Shown here in pieces: positions 53,456 through 63,339 of a DNA stretch of 64,000 nt. The position numbers and the translations under genes are program-made. Source of the stretch: Sphingobacteriaceae bacterium GW460-11-11-14-LB5 (GTDB lineage Bacteria > Bacteroidota > Bacteroidia > Sphingobacteriales > Sphingobacteriaceae); the NCBI GenBank assembly GCA_002151545.1, contig CP021237.1, positions 2,666,001 through 2,730,000 of the forward strand, in the 5' to 3' direction. The notes beneath the pieces are model-generated. The model saw nothing but the letters and a program-made list of their open reading frames with translations, was not told where the DNA came from and made no database searches. The stretch's first letter is position 1. Each line of letters begins with the position of its first letter.

Positions 53456-54934
53456 TTATGGATTTTGGATCAAATTCGGATTACGTCTTAATGCTTCAGT
53501 TGGCACATCTAAGGTATATCGGCTATCGTTTTGACTTAAGGTAACCGTTTGAGGTGAGCCAGCAACAAGCTGGATGGTATGCGTCATTTCGGGCATGCCC
53601 CATCGGCGAAGATCAAACCAGCGATGATCTTCCAAACAAAGTTCGCGGCGGCGTTCTGCTTTGTAGTAAGTAAACAGAGCTTGCGGATCAGTTATCATTA
53701 TTGGCGAATAATTAGCGGTTCTAATCCGGTTTGAACGCAAGAGATTGATATCTGCTAAGGCTTTTGCTATTCCTGAAGCATCGCCGGCTATTCCTTTTTG
53801 AATATAGGCTTCGGCACGGTTAAGATATGCTTCAGCAGTTCTAAATGCTTTACCATTGCTAATGCTGGTATTTGCAGTTGAGTATTTCGCGGAGCCCGAT
53901 TTGTAGCTTACAATTACTGATGTGAGATAAGCTGTACTTCTAAAACTATAGGTAACTCTCAAATCACCGGTTTCAAAGGTATTTAAAAAATTATCTGAAA
54001 TGGAAAAAGCGGCTTTAGCAGCAACACCAACAGCTAAACCAAATGGCATCCCCGTTAATTCTGTTGAACTTCCATAGCCCCAAATCACTTCTGGGGATGA
54101 AACACCGTAAGCGATTGGAAATAGTGGTGTAGTGATGGCATTGTATTGTTGCAAAGTTGGTTTTTGCAGTATAACTGCATCGGCATATTTAATACTGGCA
54201 TCCCAATTCCCCATATAAAGATAAACCCTCGATAATAATAATTTTGCCGCCGTAGCATTAAATTTATAAATATGGTTACCACTTCCATTTGCCTCAAGCA
54301 AAGGAACTGAGCTCAGTAAATCTTTCTCGATTTGTGTATAAACTTCTTTAACTGTAGATCTGGCAACCGGAGAATCAGAGACTTCGGCCGTTAAAATAAG
54401 TGGCACACCTAAATCTGTTTCTGGATGTACGCTCGTGCCTACATAGGGTTTACCGAAAAGATTTACCAGCATAAGGTAATAATAAGATCGTAACGCTAAA
54501 GCCTGTCCCCGAAGGTTATCTTTTTCAGATTGCGGTCCATCTACGCGATCTACATAATCTAAAATCACATTACAACCTTTTATCCTTGCGTAATAATTGT
54601 ACCAGGTATTGCTATAGGTTGGAGCAACATCAATCAGCTTATCAATCATGTTGCGCTGCCAGGTATAAACAGGAGCATATTTATTCAAACCAGCAACAAT
54701 CGTTGCGTTTGCATTGAAATCAGACTGAATATCGTCAGTTAATAAATCAAAGTAATCGTTCAGGAATGATTCGGCAGTTAATGCATAACCTTCGCCAGAC
54801 AATAGCTGATTTAGTGCCGCTGTTGTGGTAGGGCGTACCAAATCCTGACTGCTTTCTTCCAGGAAGCTTTTTTTGCAGGAAACAGCGCTTATTGTTAAAC
54901 AGATAAGCATTAGTATTTTATAATATTTTCTCAT
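53456..54934 (-). CDS. RagB/SusD family outer-membrane lipoprotein
   Basis: Surface substrate-binding lipoprotein that caps the SusC channel. 492 residues. Lipobox SAVSCKKSF (C20), early TTTAALNQLLSGEGY, and the TPR-like GQALALRSYYYLMLVNLFG region are typical. The C-terminal RRRELCLEDHRWFDLRRWG is a family hallmark. It lies 10 nt downstream of susC and 13 nt upstream of the metallohydrolase-like gene. Confidence 0.96.
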   Translation of the reverse strand: MRKYYKILMLICLTISAVSCKKSFLEESSQDLVRPTTTAALNQLLSGEGYALTAESFLNDYFDLLTDDIQSDFNANATIVAGLNKYAPVYTWQRNMIDKLIDVAPTYSNTWYNYYARIKGCNVILDYVDRVDGPQSEKDNLRGQALALRSYYYLMLVNLFGKPYVGTSVHPETDLGVPLILTAEVSDSPVARSTVKEVYTQIEKDLLSSVPLLEANGSGNHIYKFNATAAKLLLSRVYLYMGNWDASIKYADAVILQKPTLQQYNAITTPLFPIAYGVSSPEVIWGYGSSTELTGMPFGLAVGVAAKAAFSISDNFLNTFETGDLRVTYSFRSTAYLTSVIVSYKSGSAKYSTANTSISNGKAFRTAEAYLNRAEAYIQKGIAGDASGIAKALADINLLRSNRIRTANYSPIMITDPQALFTYYKAERRRELCLEDHRWFDLRRWGMPEMTHTIQLVAGSPQTVTLSQNDSRYTLDVPTEALRRNPNLIQNP

Positions 54935-54944
54935 GATCTACAGA

Positions 54945-57900
54945 TTATAAACCAACATTTAGTGTTAAAGAATAGGTTCTGGGAATAGGTAAACTATTTC
55001 CTGTTACTTCAGGGTCTTGTCCATTTAATCGCTTATTTGCCACATAGAATAAATTGGTTACCGAAGCCATTAACTGGAGTGATTTTAAACCTAAATGGGT
55101 TACCTGTTTGTTTGGAACAACGTATCCAAGTGCTAAATTTCTTAATCTGATAAAACTTGCATCAACAACCCTGGCATTCGAATAATCGTAAAGCGTTCTC
55201 GAATACACGTAACCAGAGGTTCCCGGAACAACTAAACCTGTACTGGCTTGTGGTCCGGCTGTTGGTAACGAAGGAATAATGGTATTGGCCTCATCGCCAG
55301 GCTGACGCCACCTGTTAACAAGTTCAGATGAAAGATTCTGGAATGAATATGGTGCAGAACTTGCTGAGGTTGCTGTTGGATAGAGTTCGGCCAGACGTTT
55401 TACATTGCCTGTACTGATGTAGAGAAAGGTATTAAGCGTAAATGATTTATACCTGAAATTATTGGTTAAACCACCGGTAAACTTAGGATCTAACTGACCT
55501 GAATAAACCATTGCTTTGGTCACATCGGTAACAGCACCTGGGTTACTGGCTACATTTAACCCATTAAAGGTTGGGTTTCCATTAGTGGCATCTAAACCTG
55601 CAAAGTCGAATGACCATATTGCAGATGACGGATATCCAATCTTATACAAGCCCCCGGAAACAGCCGTTTTCCAATCTGTTAAAGAGATTGCACCAGACTG
55701 CTGCACATTATTGGTAACTTTTGAGGTATTAAAGCCTATATTCCAGTCAAAATCCGATGTTCTGATTGCACCAACATTCAAAGAAAGTTCAAAACCTCTG
55801 TTATCTACATTCCCTGCATTGATGGGCATGGTTGTTAAACCATATTCTAATGGAATGGTCTTCTGAACAATAATATCGTATCCTTTTTTAATATAATAAT
55901 CAAAAGTTCCTGATACCCTGTTTTTCAGGAAGGCAAAATCCAAACCCAGATTTACAGTTTTGTTGCGCTCCCACCTTAGATCTTTATAAGCTAAACTTTT
56001 AATCAATAATAAAGGCTCACCAGATACTTGACTCACTGAAGAAACACCTGATGGTATTCTTGCAATTAAATCAGGACTAAAGTTTTCGGCAACATTTCCC
56101 TGAAAACCATAACTAACCCTGGCAGAAAGCTGATTTAACCAGATAAGGTTATCAAATAAATGCTCTTCTGCAATATTCCATTTTCCGGCAATAGACCATA
56201 CCGGTAAAAATCTGTGGTTTGAATACTGACCGAAACGATTTGATGCATCGGTGCGGATATTTCCATTGATTACATATTTCTGATTGAAATTATAAGTTGC
56301 GGTTCCAAAATATGATACAAAATTAGAAACACGATCTGTAATCACTGGAATAGTTTGCCCATATATTTGATTTATAATCGCTCCACTCGATGTGGTAATC
56401 GTTAAAGGAACTTGTGCAAATGATTTCCCACGGTCGGGCAGATAACCGAAGTTGGTTTGACTTAAACCATCATATTTTGAGCTTCTCACCTCCTGACCAA
56501 CCATAACGCTCAGGTTATCTTTATTTTGGCGCAATGATTTCGAGTAGTTTAAGTTATTTCTTACAGTAACGGTTTGATTGCTCATTGAAAAGCCGTTGTA
56601 AACTCCACCAACAGGCAGTGGAGATGAAAGATAAGCAACAGATCCGGGCAAGGCACTTCCAAATGCGTAACCCCTCATAACCGTAATGTAATTTGAGTTT
56701 TCTGTTGCGAAAGTATGAGCAGAAGTTTGATTATAACCGTAACCGAATAAAGACTGAAAAGTAAAATCTTTTAAGAATTTATATTCCAAATTTGCAGCCA
56801 TATTAATGGTGGTTAACCTATTGGTATTGCCCGTTTGAGATTGCTCGTAGCGCGCATTATAATTATATGACCCTGTTGTAGTATTTGGGGCGGTATAGAA
56901 AAAATAAGAGCCATCATCATTAAAAGCGGGTATTGTTCTGCTCGTATTATAGGCATATTTAAAAGGATCAACCTGGTAAAAACCACTTGTTGTGCTTTTA
57001 GAACCATTTAGTTTTAAACCGATGCGTAAGTTATTGGTTAAATTGCTGTTGATATTTGCTGAGGCTGTATAACGGTTTTGCTCGTTACCTTTTGAGTTGC
57101 CTCTATCATTCATATAACCAATAGAGCTGTAATATGTTGTTTTATCAGAACCACCAGAGACACTTAAGCTGTGGTTCTGACTTACAGGTGTTTGAAATAA
57201 CGCATCAAACCAGTCCATATTTGTAGTCTCCAATTTATTTACACCAGCAACAAACTGCTCCTGGGTAATTTTCTTATCGAACAAACTGGTCGCTAAACCT
57301 TCATATGAAACCGGATCTGGCATTACAGCAAATTGCAGACCTTTGGCATAAACTTCTCTGGATACATCTACACGCTCTTTCGAGTTCATTAGATTAAACT
57401 GGCTGTAATTTGGTCTTTGAGAGGTAGTAAAATTTGTAGAATAGTTGATGGTTGGCTTACCAATTTTACCTTTTTTCGTGGTGATTACAATTACACCATT
57501 GGCTGCCTTTACCCCATAAATCGCGGTAGATGCGGCATCTTTAAGTACTGTTATATCCTGAATATCTTCAACATTTAAAAAAGCAACGGTACTGCCCACC
57601 AGGTTCTTTATCGCATCACTTGAAGACTGTCCGGACAGCGAGTTTAATTGCTGATAATCGAACGGAATCGGATCTTCCTGGATAATCCCGTCCACTACCC
57701 AAACCGGTTCTTGATTACCGAGCAGTGTTGAGGTACCACGCACCCTTACTTTTGGTTTTGAACCTATCAGACCAGAAGAATTGGTTACCGCAACACCCGG
57801 CAATTGACCCTGCAATAATTTATCGATCTGATTGGTTCCGGCAACTTTAATATCTTCCATTTTAACAGAAGCAATAGCTCCAACAAAATCTCTTTTGGCA

Positions 57901-58568
57901 ATGTTCTGATATCCTGTAACCACTACATCATTAAGCCCTTGTGCCGATTCCTCTAATTTAATATTCAACACCAATACTTCAGTAGTTGCATTTACATTAA
58001 CTGCTTTTATTTCTGCTTTGTAACCAATATACTGATAGCGAATGGAGCTGTTATCATTAACTAAAAGCACGTAATTCCCATTTTCGTCGGTTGAAGTTGC
58101 ATTCTGCTGGCCAATTTCCTGTATGGAAACACCAGGCAAAGCGTTATTCTTTTCGTCGGTAATTTTACCTGTTAACCTAATTTTCTTTTGTGATATGGTT
58201 GGTTTTCCTGATGTGCTAAAAGCTTTTGTTTTAAAAATCACCACATCTTTATCAATTACAAAGGTGATGTTGGTTCCGTTTAACAGGCTGGTTAATACCA
58301 GCTCTAGACTTTTATTTTTTAAAGAAATACTTACCCTTGGATTTTTATCCAACTGGTCGGCATTATAAAAAAACTGCATCCTGGCCTGCCTGCTCACCTG
58401 TTTAACCGCATCAGACAGTTTTGCATTTTTAACACTAATGCTAATGTTAGTTTGAGTTTGCGCTTTTAGGGATGAACTGAAAATTATAATTGCACAGATT
58501 GCAACACTTATCGTTTTTACTAAAAAGCTTAATCCAGGCGAAAAATAATTTTGTAAATATTTTTTCAT
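54945..58568 (-). CDS. SusC/RagA TonB-dependent receptor with STN domain
   Basis: Outer-membrane importer, 1207 residues. An N-terminal signal peptide/transmembrane stretch is followed by a secretin-TonB (STN) domain, about 40-115 (SVKNAKLSDAVKQVSRQARM), used for signalling to FecR. Then come a carboxypeptidase-like regulatory domain (about 130-215), the plug (GYQNIAKRDFVGAIASVKME, GVVVITTKKG-like region), and a 22-strand barrel ending RTYSLTLNVGL. STN plus the adjacent FecR and sigma genes indicate substrate-induced, positively autoregulated expression. Confidence 0.96.
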   Translation of the reverse strand: MKKYLQNYFSPGLSFLVKTISVAICAIIIFSSSLKAQTQTNISISVKNAKLSDAVKQVSRQARMQFFYNADQLDKNPRVSISLKNKSLELVLTSLLNGTNITFVIDKDVVIFKTKAFSTSGKPTISQKKIRLTGKITDEKNNALPGVSIQEIGQQNATSTDENGNYVLLVNDNSSIRYQYIGYKAEIKAVNVNATTEVLVLNIKLEESAQGLNDVVVTGYQNIAKRDFVGAIASVKMEDIKVAGTNQIDKLLQGQLPGVAVTNSSGLIGSKPKVRVRGTSTLLGNQEPVWVVDGIIQEDPIPFDYQQLNSLSGQSSSDAIKNLVGSTVAFLNVEDIQDITVLKDAASTAIYGVKAANGVIVITTKKGKIGKPTINYSTNFTTSQRPNYSQFNLMNSKERVDVSREVYAKGLQFAVMPDPVSYEGLATSLFDKKITQEQFVAGVNKLETTNMDWFDALFQTPVSQNHSLSVSGGSDKTTYYSSIGYMNDRGNSKGNEQNRYTASANINSNLTNNLRIGLKLNGSKSTTSGFYQVDPFKYAYNTSRTIPAFNDDGSYFFYTAPNTTTGSYNYNARYEQSQTGNTNRLTTINMAANLEYKFLKDFTFQSLFGYGYNQTSAHTFATENSNYITVMRGYAFGSALPGSVAYLSSPLPVGGVYNGFSMSNQTVTVRNNLNYSKSLRQNKDNLSVMVGQEVRSSKYDGLSQTNFGYLPDRGKSFAQVPLTITTSSGAIINQIYGQTIPVITDRVSNFVSYFGTATYNFNQKYVINGNIRTDASNRFGQYSNHRFLPVWSIAGKWNIAEEHLFDNLIWLNQLSARVSYGFQGNVAENFSPDLIARIPSGVSSVSQVSGEPLLLIKSLAYKDLRWERNKTVNLGLDFAFLKNRVSGTFDYYIKKGYDIIVQKTIPLEYGLTTMPINAGNVDNRGFELSLNVGAIRTSDFDWNIGFNTSKVTNNVQQSGAISLTDWKTAVSGGLYKIGYPSSAIWSFDFAGLDATNGNPTFNGLNVASNPGAVTDVTKAMVYSGQLDPKFTGGLTNNFRYKSFTLNTFLYISTGNVKRLAELYPTATSASSAPYSFQNLSSELVNRWRQPGDEANTIIPSLPTAGPQASTGLVVPGTSGYVYSRTLYDYSNARVVDASFIRLRNLALGYVVPNKQVTHLGLKSLQLMASVTNLFYVANKRLNGQDPEVTGNSLPIPRTYSLTLNVGL

Positions 58569-58625
58569 TTAATTTTGAATAGTTTGGTTGATTTTTTCGA
58601 TTTTGGTTTGGTTAGATGTCCGTTT

Positions 58626-59783
58626 TTAACGTTGATCTACATATATCCTCCTGTTTTTAATGCTGAACTTTACTCCTCCGGTCTGTTCAATAATGTTTAG
58701 TATTACTTGTATATCTTTATATCTTTCAATTTCTCCAGAGAAATGGATTTGTTTTATTTTTTCAGACTGGAATTCGACATCATAATCGTACCATAAGCTC
58801 AACTGATCCATTACCTCGTCAAGTGTGGCTTCTTCAAATACAATTTTTCCATTAGCCCAGGCCACAAAAGGTGTTACATCTACAGCTGTTTTGCTTAAAA
58901 CATTGCTTTGCTGATTATATATTGCCTGTTGGTTTGGTGCTAAAATGGTAGTCTGATTGTTCGCACTTTTGGCTTCAACCTTACCCTCAACCAAAGTAGT
59001 GCGCGTAATTTTGGTATAGGTATTTACATTAAAAGTTGTACCCAAAACCTTTACATCCATACCATTTGCATGAACAATAAATGGTTTGTCGGGATTTTTT
59101 GCCACCTGAAAGTAAGCCTCTCCTTTTTCTAAATACACCTCTCTGCTATTGGCTGCATTTATGTTGACCGGAAAACGAAGTACCGACGCAGCGTTAATCA
59201 TTACAGTAGTTCCATCAGCTAAAGCCAACTTATACTCGGCTCCCCTCGGAATAATTAACTGATTAAAAACCTGCTTTCTGCTTGTTGTACCGCTTTCTTT
59301 ATAACTTAACAATTCTTTATTTTTATTGGTAATGCTTGTTCCACCTACCTCTGATAATTTTTGGTCGCCTTGTTCAGAGAGCTCAACCGAACGACCGTCA
59401 GATAAAATCAAAGTAGCCCGGTTATGATTGGTAGGTGCCAGTTTGGCTAAGTTTAACGCAACAGGCTCATTATTTTTAATATAATAGAAAATACCTCCGG
59501 CCAATAAAAACACAGGTAATAACAAAACTGCAGCGTACCTTAACCATCCTGGCATTAAACGCGCACGCTTTGCTTCGAAATGATGCTGTACCATTTTCCA
59601 GGCATGTTGCTCGTCCAATCGGTTAACCAAAAGGCTGGCATTTGCAATCAGTTTATCAGCTTTCAAAGCATCAATCAGTTCTCTTTCCTCCAAACTTAAT
59701 TGTTCGAGTAATTGCTGGTCGGGCAACTCATTGTTGTTTAACTGTTTGATCACTTTAACCCAGATATTTTCTGTTGCGTTCAT
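58626..59783 (-). CDS. FecR-family anti-sigma factor
   Basis: Inner-membrane anti-sigma factor that holds the ECF sigma until the STN domain of SusC signals. 385 residues. Cytosolic helical part (about 1-88), a single transmembrane helix (about 92-110, VLLLPVFLLAGGIFYYI), FecR domain (about 170-265, RGAEYKLALADGTTVMINAA, NVNTYTKITRTTLVEG) and a C-terminal DUF4974-type STN-like domain (about 310-385). 57 nt upstream of susC. Confidence 0.94.
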   Translation of the reverse strand: MNATENIWVKVIKQLNNNELPDQQLLEQLSLEERELIDALKADKLIANASLLVNRLDEQHAWKMVQHHFEAKRARLMPGWLRYAAVLLLPVFLLAGGIFYYIKNNEPVALNLAKLAPTNHNRATLILSDGRSVELSEQGDQKLSEVGGTSITNKNKELLSYKESGTTSRKQVFNQLIIPRGAEYKLALADGTTVMINAASVLRFPVNINAANSREVYLEKGEAYFQVAKNPDKPFIVHANGMDVKVLGTTFNVNTYTKITRTTLVEGKVEAKSANNQTTILAPNQQAIYNQQSNVLSKTAVDVTPFVAWANGKIVFEEATLDEVMDQLSLWYDYDVEFQSEKIKQIHFSGEIERYKDIQVILNIIEQTGGVKFSIKNRRIYVDQR

Positions 59784-59903
59784 TTTCTTAGACGGATTAA
59801 TATATAGTATAACATATGTTAATTTAGGGTGACAGCAGTATTAAAAAATTATTAAATAATTTTCAACTAACTGATTATCAATAAAATAAATTATATATTT
59901 TGA

Positions 59904-60461
59904 TTAGAATTTTCCTTTACCCAATAGGATGGCGATGAAAATTACCGAAAGCGGATCTTCTGCTGCTTTGGCTTTTAGAAAAGCATAAGCCCTTTTCATC
60001 TGTGTTTTTACGGTATTAACAGAGATTTGATTTGCCTTAGCAATATCGGCATAACTTAAACCTTCTACCACGTATTGCAGAAACACTTTTTTGCGTTCAT
60101 CGGGCAAAAGATTAACCAAACCCAAAACCTTTTCGTCCGTGGTTTCCTTTAATTGCAAAGCCTCTTCTTCTTCCAGGTAATCGGTTTGAATGGCTAAGGG
60201 TGTTTGCTCGGTTAATTCAACCGAAAGTGGTTGCTTTAGAAAGGTTAAAGAAAGATTTTTAACGGCACGGGTGGCGTACGATTGAAAAGAAGTTTCGATG
60301 GTAACTTCTTTTCGCCTGTTCCAAAAGTTGATAAAAAAATCCTGAACAACATCTTCAGCAGCAGCTTCATCTTTAATCATTTGATAAGCAACAAGCACTA
60401 AAAACTTATAATGTTTTTTAAACAAGTTTTCGAATGAGGCTATATCAGAGTATTCTGCCAA
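59904..60461 (-). CDS. ECF RNA polymerase sigma-70 factor
   Basis: Extracytoplasmic-function sigma factor, 185 residues. Region 2 (AAEDVVQDFFINFWNRR) and region 4 (LSYADIAKANQISVNTVKTQ) are typical. The frame opens with a TTG at 60461 and has no nearby ATG in frame. First gene of the operon, 120 nt ahead of fecR. It presumably drives this locus and maybe itself. Confidence 0.94.
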   Translation of the reverse strand: MAEYSDIASFENLFKKHYKFLVLVAYQMIKDEAAAEDVVQDFFINFWNRRKEVTIETSFQSYATRAVKNLSLTFLKQPLSVELTEQTPLAIQTDYLEEEEALQLKETTDEKVLGLVNLLPDERKKVFLQYVVEGLSYADIAKANQISVNTVKTQMKRAYAFLKAKAAEDPLSVIFIAILLGKGKF

Positions 60462-60771
60462 TTTTATTATGAATAAGGATGATTTTAAGGAATATCAATT
60501 GTAAAATTAATTTAAAACTTGGCAAAAAGAAATATAGTGGTGTATTTAGAATAATTATTCAGCCACAAAAACAGGGACATTTTGTAAATGCTTTTTATTA
60601 TTTATTATCTTGAGTGTAATTAAGGATCTGTATTAAACAGTTTGGGTGCTGCGTTTCATAGCCTAAAGATGCTTCACTGCGATCAGCATGACAGACATCC
60701 GTTTAATTTATTAAGCTAAAAAAAATCCCCCGGTTTTATACCAGAGGATTTCAAAATTATATTTTATCAAC
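60462..60771. other. 310-bp gap: sigma-factor leader, a family I repeat remnant and a terminator
   Basis: TATATTTC (about 60536-60529 on the minus strand) is one base from TAnnTTTG and could promote the sigma gene. GCTGCGTTTCATAGCC with GATCAGCATGAC (60647-60693) is a family I repeat. A terminator for the large GAF-like gene sits at 60717-60751. No gene seen. Confidence 0.55.
60717..60751 (-). terminator. Terminator of the GAF-like gene
   Basis: On the minus strand AAATCCTCTGG (60751-60741) pairs with CCGGGGGATTT (60733-60723), an 11-bp stem with two G-T pairs, followed by a T run. It begins 21 nt past the stop. Confidence 0.8.
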
Positions 60772-63198
60772 TTAGTGCTGTAATACCTTAGCGATTTCCT
60801 TTTCGATAGATTTGATCTCTTTAGGTTTAAGCTTTTTAGCCGCATCTGTTTTGGCAGTTACTTTATTTTCCAGGTATTTCACACCTACCCTTAAAGCTTT
60901 TAATCCGGAAACACCTTGAAGTTCATCCAGTTCCAGTTCCTCTAAATCATCGTTTAAATAACCTTGCACCTGCATGTATTTAATGTACTCCATATATTCT
61001 TTGGCTTCTTCAGGATTGAAATAAACCATGGCAATTTTATGGGGCTGTGTTAAACGTTCGGTGGTACCTTTAACCAATACTTTATCAATACGTTTTTTAA
61101 CAACTTCGTAACGGATATTGTAAGCACCTTCTACATCGAAACGGCGTTCATCATTCCTGAAGCTAATGTCAATTGCATTAGAGTGGATAAAGATCAGCTG
61201 TGTAGTTTCTAAGGCACGAGGCATTTCGCCAATTAATCCTTTCGATAAACGCGCAATATCGACCATGGAGGTTAACTGCCAAAGGCGGATATTTTTCAGG
61301 TACAACAAATCAAATGGCCTGTCTGGCGCAATTTCCTGTCCGATGTAAATATCGTATTCTACCCCGTCTGTTCTGAATTTGGCGAAATAACAAGGGTAAG
61401 AAGCCTGTAAATTGGCCTGCGATTTCTCCAGGTATTGACTCACTTCGGTATTGATCAGTTGCATCGAAACTTCCAGCTGCCTGCGGTTGGCAAAACCAGC
61501 GCCGGTTTCTGGAACAATAACTTCGAAATAACGATCTACAAACTCAGCTGTTATCGGGTAGTTTCCTTTTATAATGGATAAAAAAGGATAAACTTCGATT
61601 TCTAAAAACTCATTCAGTTTGTTTTCTTCATTTGATGAAGCAAAATCACCGATGCGTTTAATCCAATCTTTACAATTGAATAATAGTTTATCGGTCAGTT
61701 CTAAAGAAATATGCTTGCGGATGGCCTTTAAAGTATCAATTAAACTGTTTAACTGCACTTCCATGTCATCTTTTAAAGCTTTATTACGCTCTATGGTAGA
61801 ATTACGGATATCTATTGCACCAAACAACGGATACATATGTTTAAAGGTGATCGTTTCGATTTCCTTTAATTTATGGTAACTGTTATTTTGTTGAAGAAAA
61901 TGCCAAACCGCTTCGTTAAATTTCCATTGTACCGATGGTTGCAAAGCCGTAAACTTATCCATCAGCACTTCATCCATTTTGGCATCAAATTCTTCAATAC
62001 TGTATTGGAAAAGCTGCCCGATTAAAGGCATTGCCGGACGCAACCTCGATAACAATTTATCATCAACCAACACTTCCTCACTCGAATAAACCTCTAAAAC
62101 ACCTGCCAGCTGGGTATTGTAATACACCGGCAATACCGAATAAGAACAAACTCCTGCTGCTTTTAAAACCCTCAAAAAAGGATCTTTATCAATCTGATCG
62201 TCGTTGATTGAACTCACAAAAATCGACCGTGGGTTTTCTTTATACTTATCAACCAGCGAATAAAAAACCTCTTCTTCGAGATTGGATGATTTTGCAGAAT
62301 TAATCAGCATACTTTGTGAAAACTCCTGATTATCAAAAACGAGTTTGTTGTTAACGGTTAAAAAAGGCATTAAGCCAAATTCAAGTTTTCCGTTTCCGCT
62401 AAGTGTTTTTAAAGCGTGGATTACATGCGTATACGCCTCCGTTTGATAATTGTGATTAACCAGGGCATCGCGGATACCATCAATGGCATGCTGTAAGGTC
62501 ACATCAGTGATAGAGATGATGCTGAATCCTTCAAAATGGAAATTTTGCAGCGGCAAATGCGCTACCAGATACTCCAGTTCGGTTTCGTCCTGGAAATGTT
62601 TACCCAATTCTTCAAAATTAAGCTCAGGCAAATCGCCTTTATGCATAATATCTACAAACTTGGTATCGGTTTGGATATTATAATATTGCGTAAGCTTCGT
62701 GTCCTGATTAATGTGTGCATAAATGATCTCATTTTTCAGTACTGAAGTAAAATTGTAAAAACGGCCTAAAATAATATTGTAGATAAACTTAAGCTGTTTT
62801 TTCTCAATAGGCTCATTGTCTTTAGTTACCTTATTTTTAGGATCATGATCCTTAAAAAATTTATAGAATGCATTGGTGCTAAAAAAAATCTGATCTGGAA
62901 TTGGGGTACTTAATGCCCAAAACAAATCATCTTCATTATCCATTAAAGGGGTTAGAATAGTAAAAATTAATTCTAAAGTATCTTTATATTGAGATAAATC
63001 TTCGGCACTGATGTTGCCAAGCAGCACATCGTCTTTTTCAATTTTTTGAAGTAAAAACCTGTAAAATTCAGATTTTACCGATTTTTCTGTTTTCAACCTG
63101 CCTTTTAAATATTCCACAAGCGGACGGAAAGACAGAGATGATTCTACCTGGCAATGTATACATTCGTTTTTATGTAGTTGTATTACATTGGTATTCAT
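60772..63198 (-). CDS. Large GAF-like protein with a cyclase-like core motif
   Basis: 808 residues, no signal peptide or membrane segment, so cytosolic. I recognise it as a Bacteroidota protein often annotated as GAF-domain-containing. A GAF-like segment is about 300-400 (GVCSYSVLPVYYNTQLAGVLEVYS). At about 460-480, HMYPLFGAIDIRNSTIERN has the Asp-Ile-Arg spacing of class III cyclase metal sites, but the rest of a cyclase fold is not clear. The C-terminal half has KFRTDGVEYDIYIGQEI and LLYLKNIRLWQLTSM. The function is unknown; a signalling role is inferred only. Confidence 0.65.
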   Translation of the reverse strand: MNTNVIQLHKNECIHCQVESSLSFRPLVEYLKGRLKTEKSVKSEFYRFLLQKIEKDDVLLGNISAEDLSQYKDTLELIFTILTPLMDNEDDLFWALSTPIPDQIFFSTNAFYKFFKDHDPKNKVTKDNEPIEKKQLKFIYNIILGRFYNFTSVLKNEIIYAHINQDTKLTQYYNIQTDTKFVDIMHKGDLPELNFEELGKHFQDETELEYLVAHLPLQNFHFEGFSIISITDVTLQHAIDGIRDALVNHNYQTEAYTHVIHALKTLSGNGKLEFGLMPFLTVNNKLVFDNQEFSQSMLINSAKSSNLEEEVFYSLVDKYKENPRSIFVSSINDDQIDKDPFLRVLKAAGVCSYSVLPVYYNTQLAGVLEVYSSEEVLVDDKLLSRLRPAMPLIGQLFQYSIEEFDAKMDEVLMDKFTALQPSVQWKFNEAVWHFLQQNNSYHKLKEIETITFKHMYPLFGAIDIRNSTIERNKALKDDMEVQLNSLIDTLKAIRKHISLELTDKLLFNCKDWIKRIGDFASSNEENKLNEFLEIEVYPFLSIIKGNYPITAEFVDRYFEVIVPETGAGFANRRQLEVSMQLINTEVSQYLEKSQANLQASYPCYFAKFRTDGVEYDIYIGQEIAPDRPFDLLYLKNIRLWQLTSMVDIARLSKGLIGEMPRALETTQLIFIHSNAIDISFRNDERRFDVEGAYNIRYEVVKKRIDKVLVKGTTERLTQPHKIAMVYFNPEEAKEYMEYIKYMQVQGYLNDDLEELELDELQGVSGLKALRVGVKYLENKVTAKTDAAKKLKPKEIKSIEKEIAKVLQH

Positions 63199-63257
63199 TG
63201 TATAAGTTTTGCTATAGTGTAAAATTTATAGTTATCTGTTTAATTACTAATTCATTG

Positions 63258-63265
63258 CAAAGATA
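63258..63265 (-). promoter_or_regulatory. -7 element of the GAF-like gene
   Basis: Minus-strand TATCTTTG matches TAnnTTTG, 59 nt before the ATG. A TTG is only 14 nt upstream, so the -33 is doubtful. Confidence 0.4.
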
Positions 63266-63339
63266 CACACTCCTAAAAGCAATGTTCGTCTGCTGAACGT
63301 AATACTTGGATATTACATCTATTAATATGTTACACAAAT

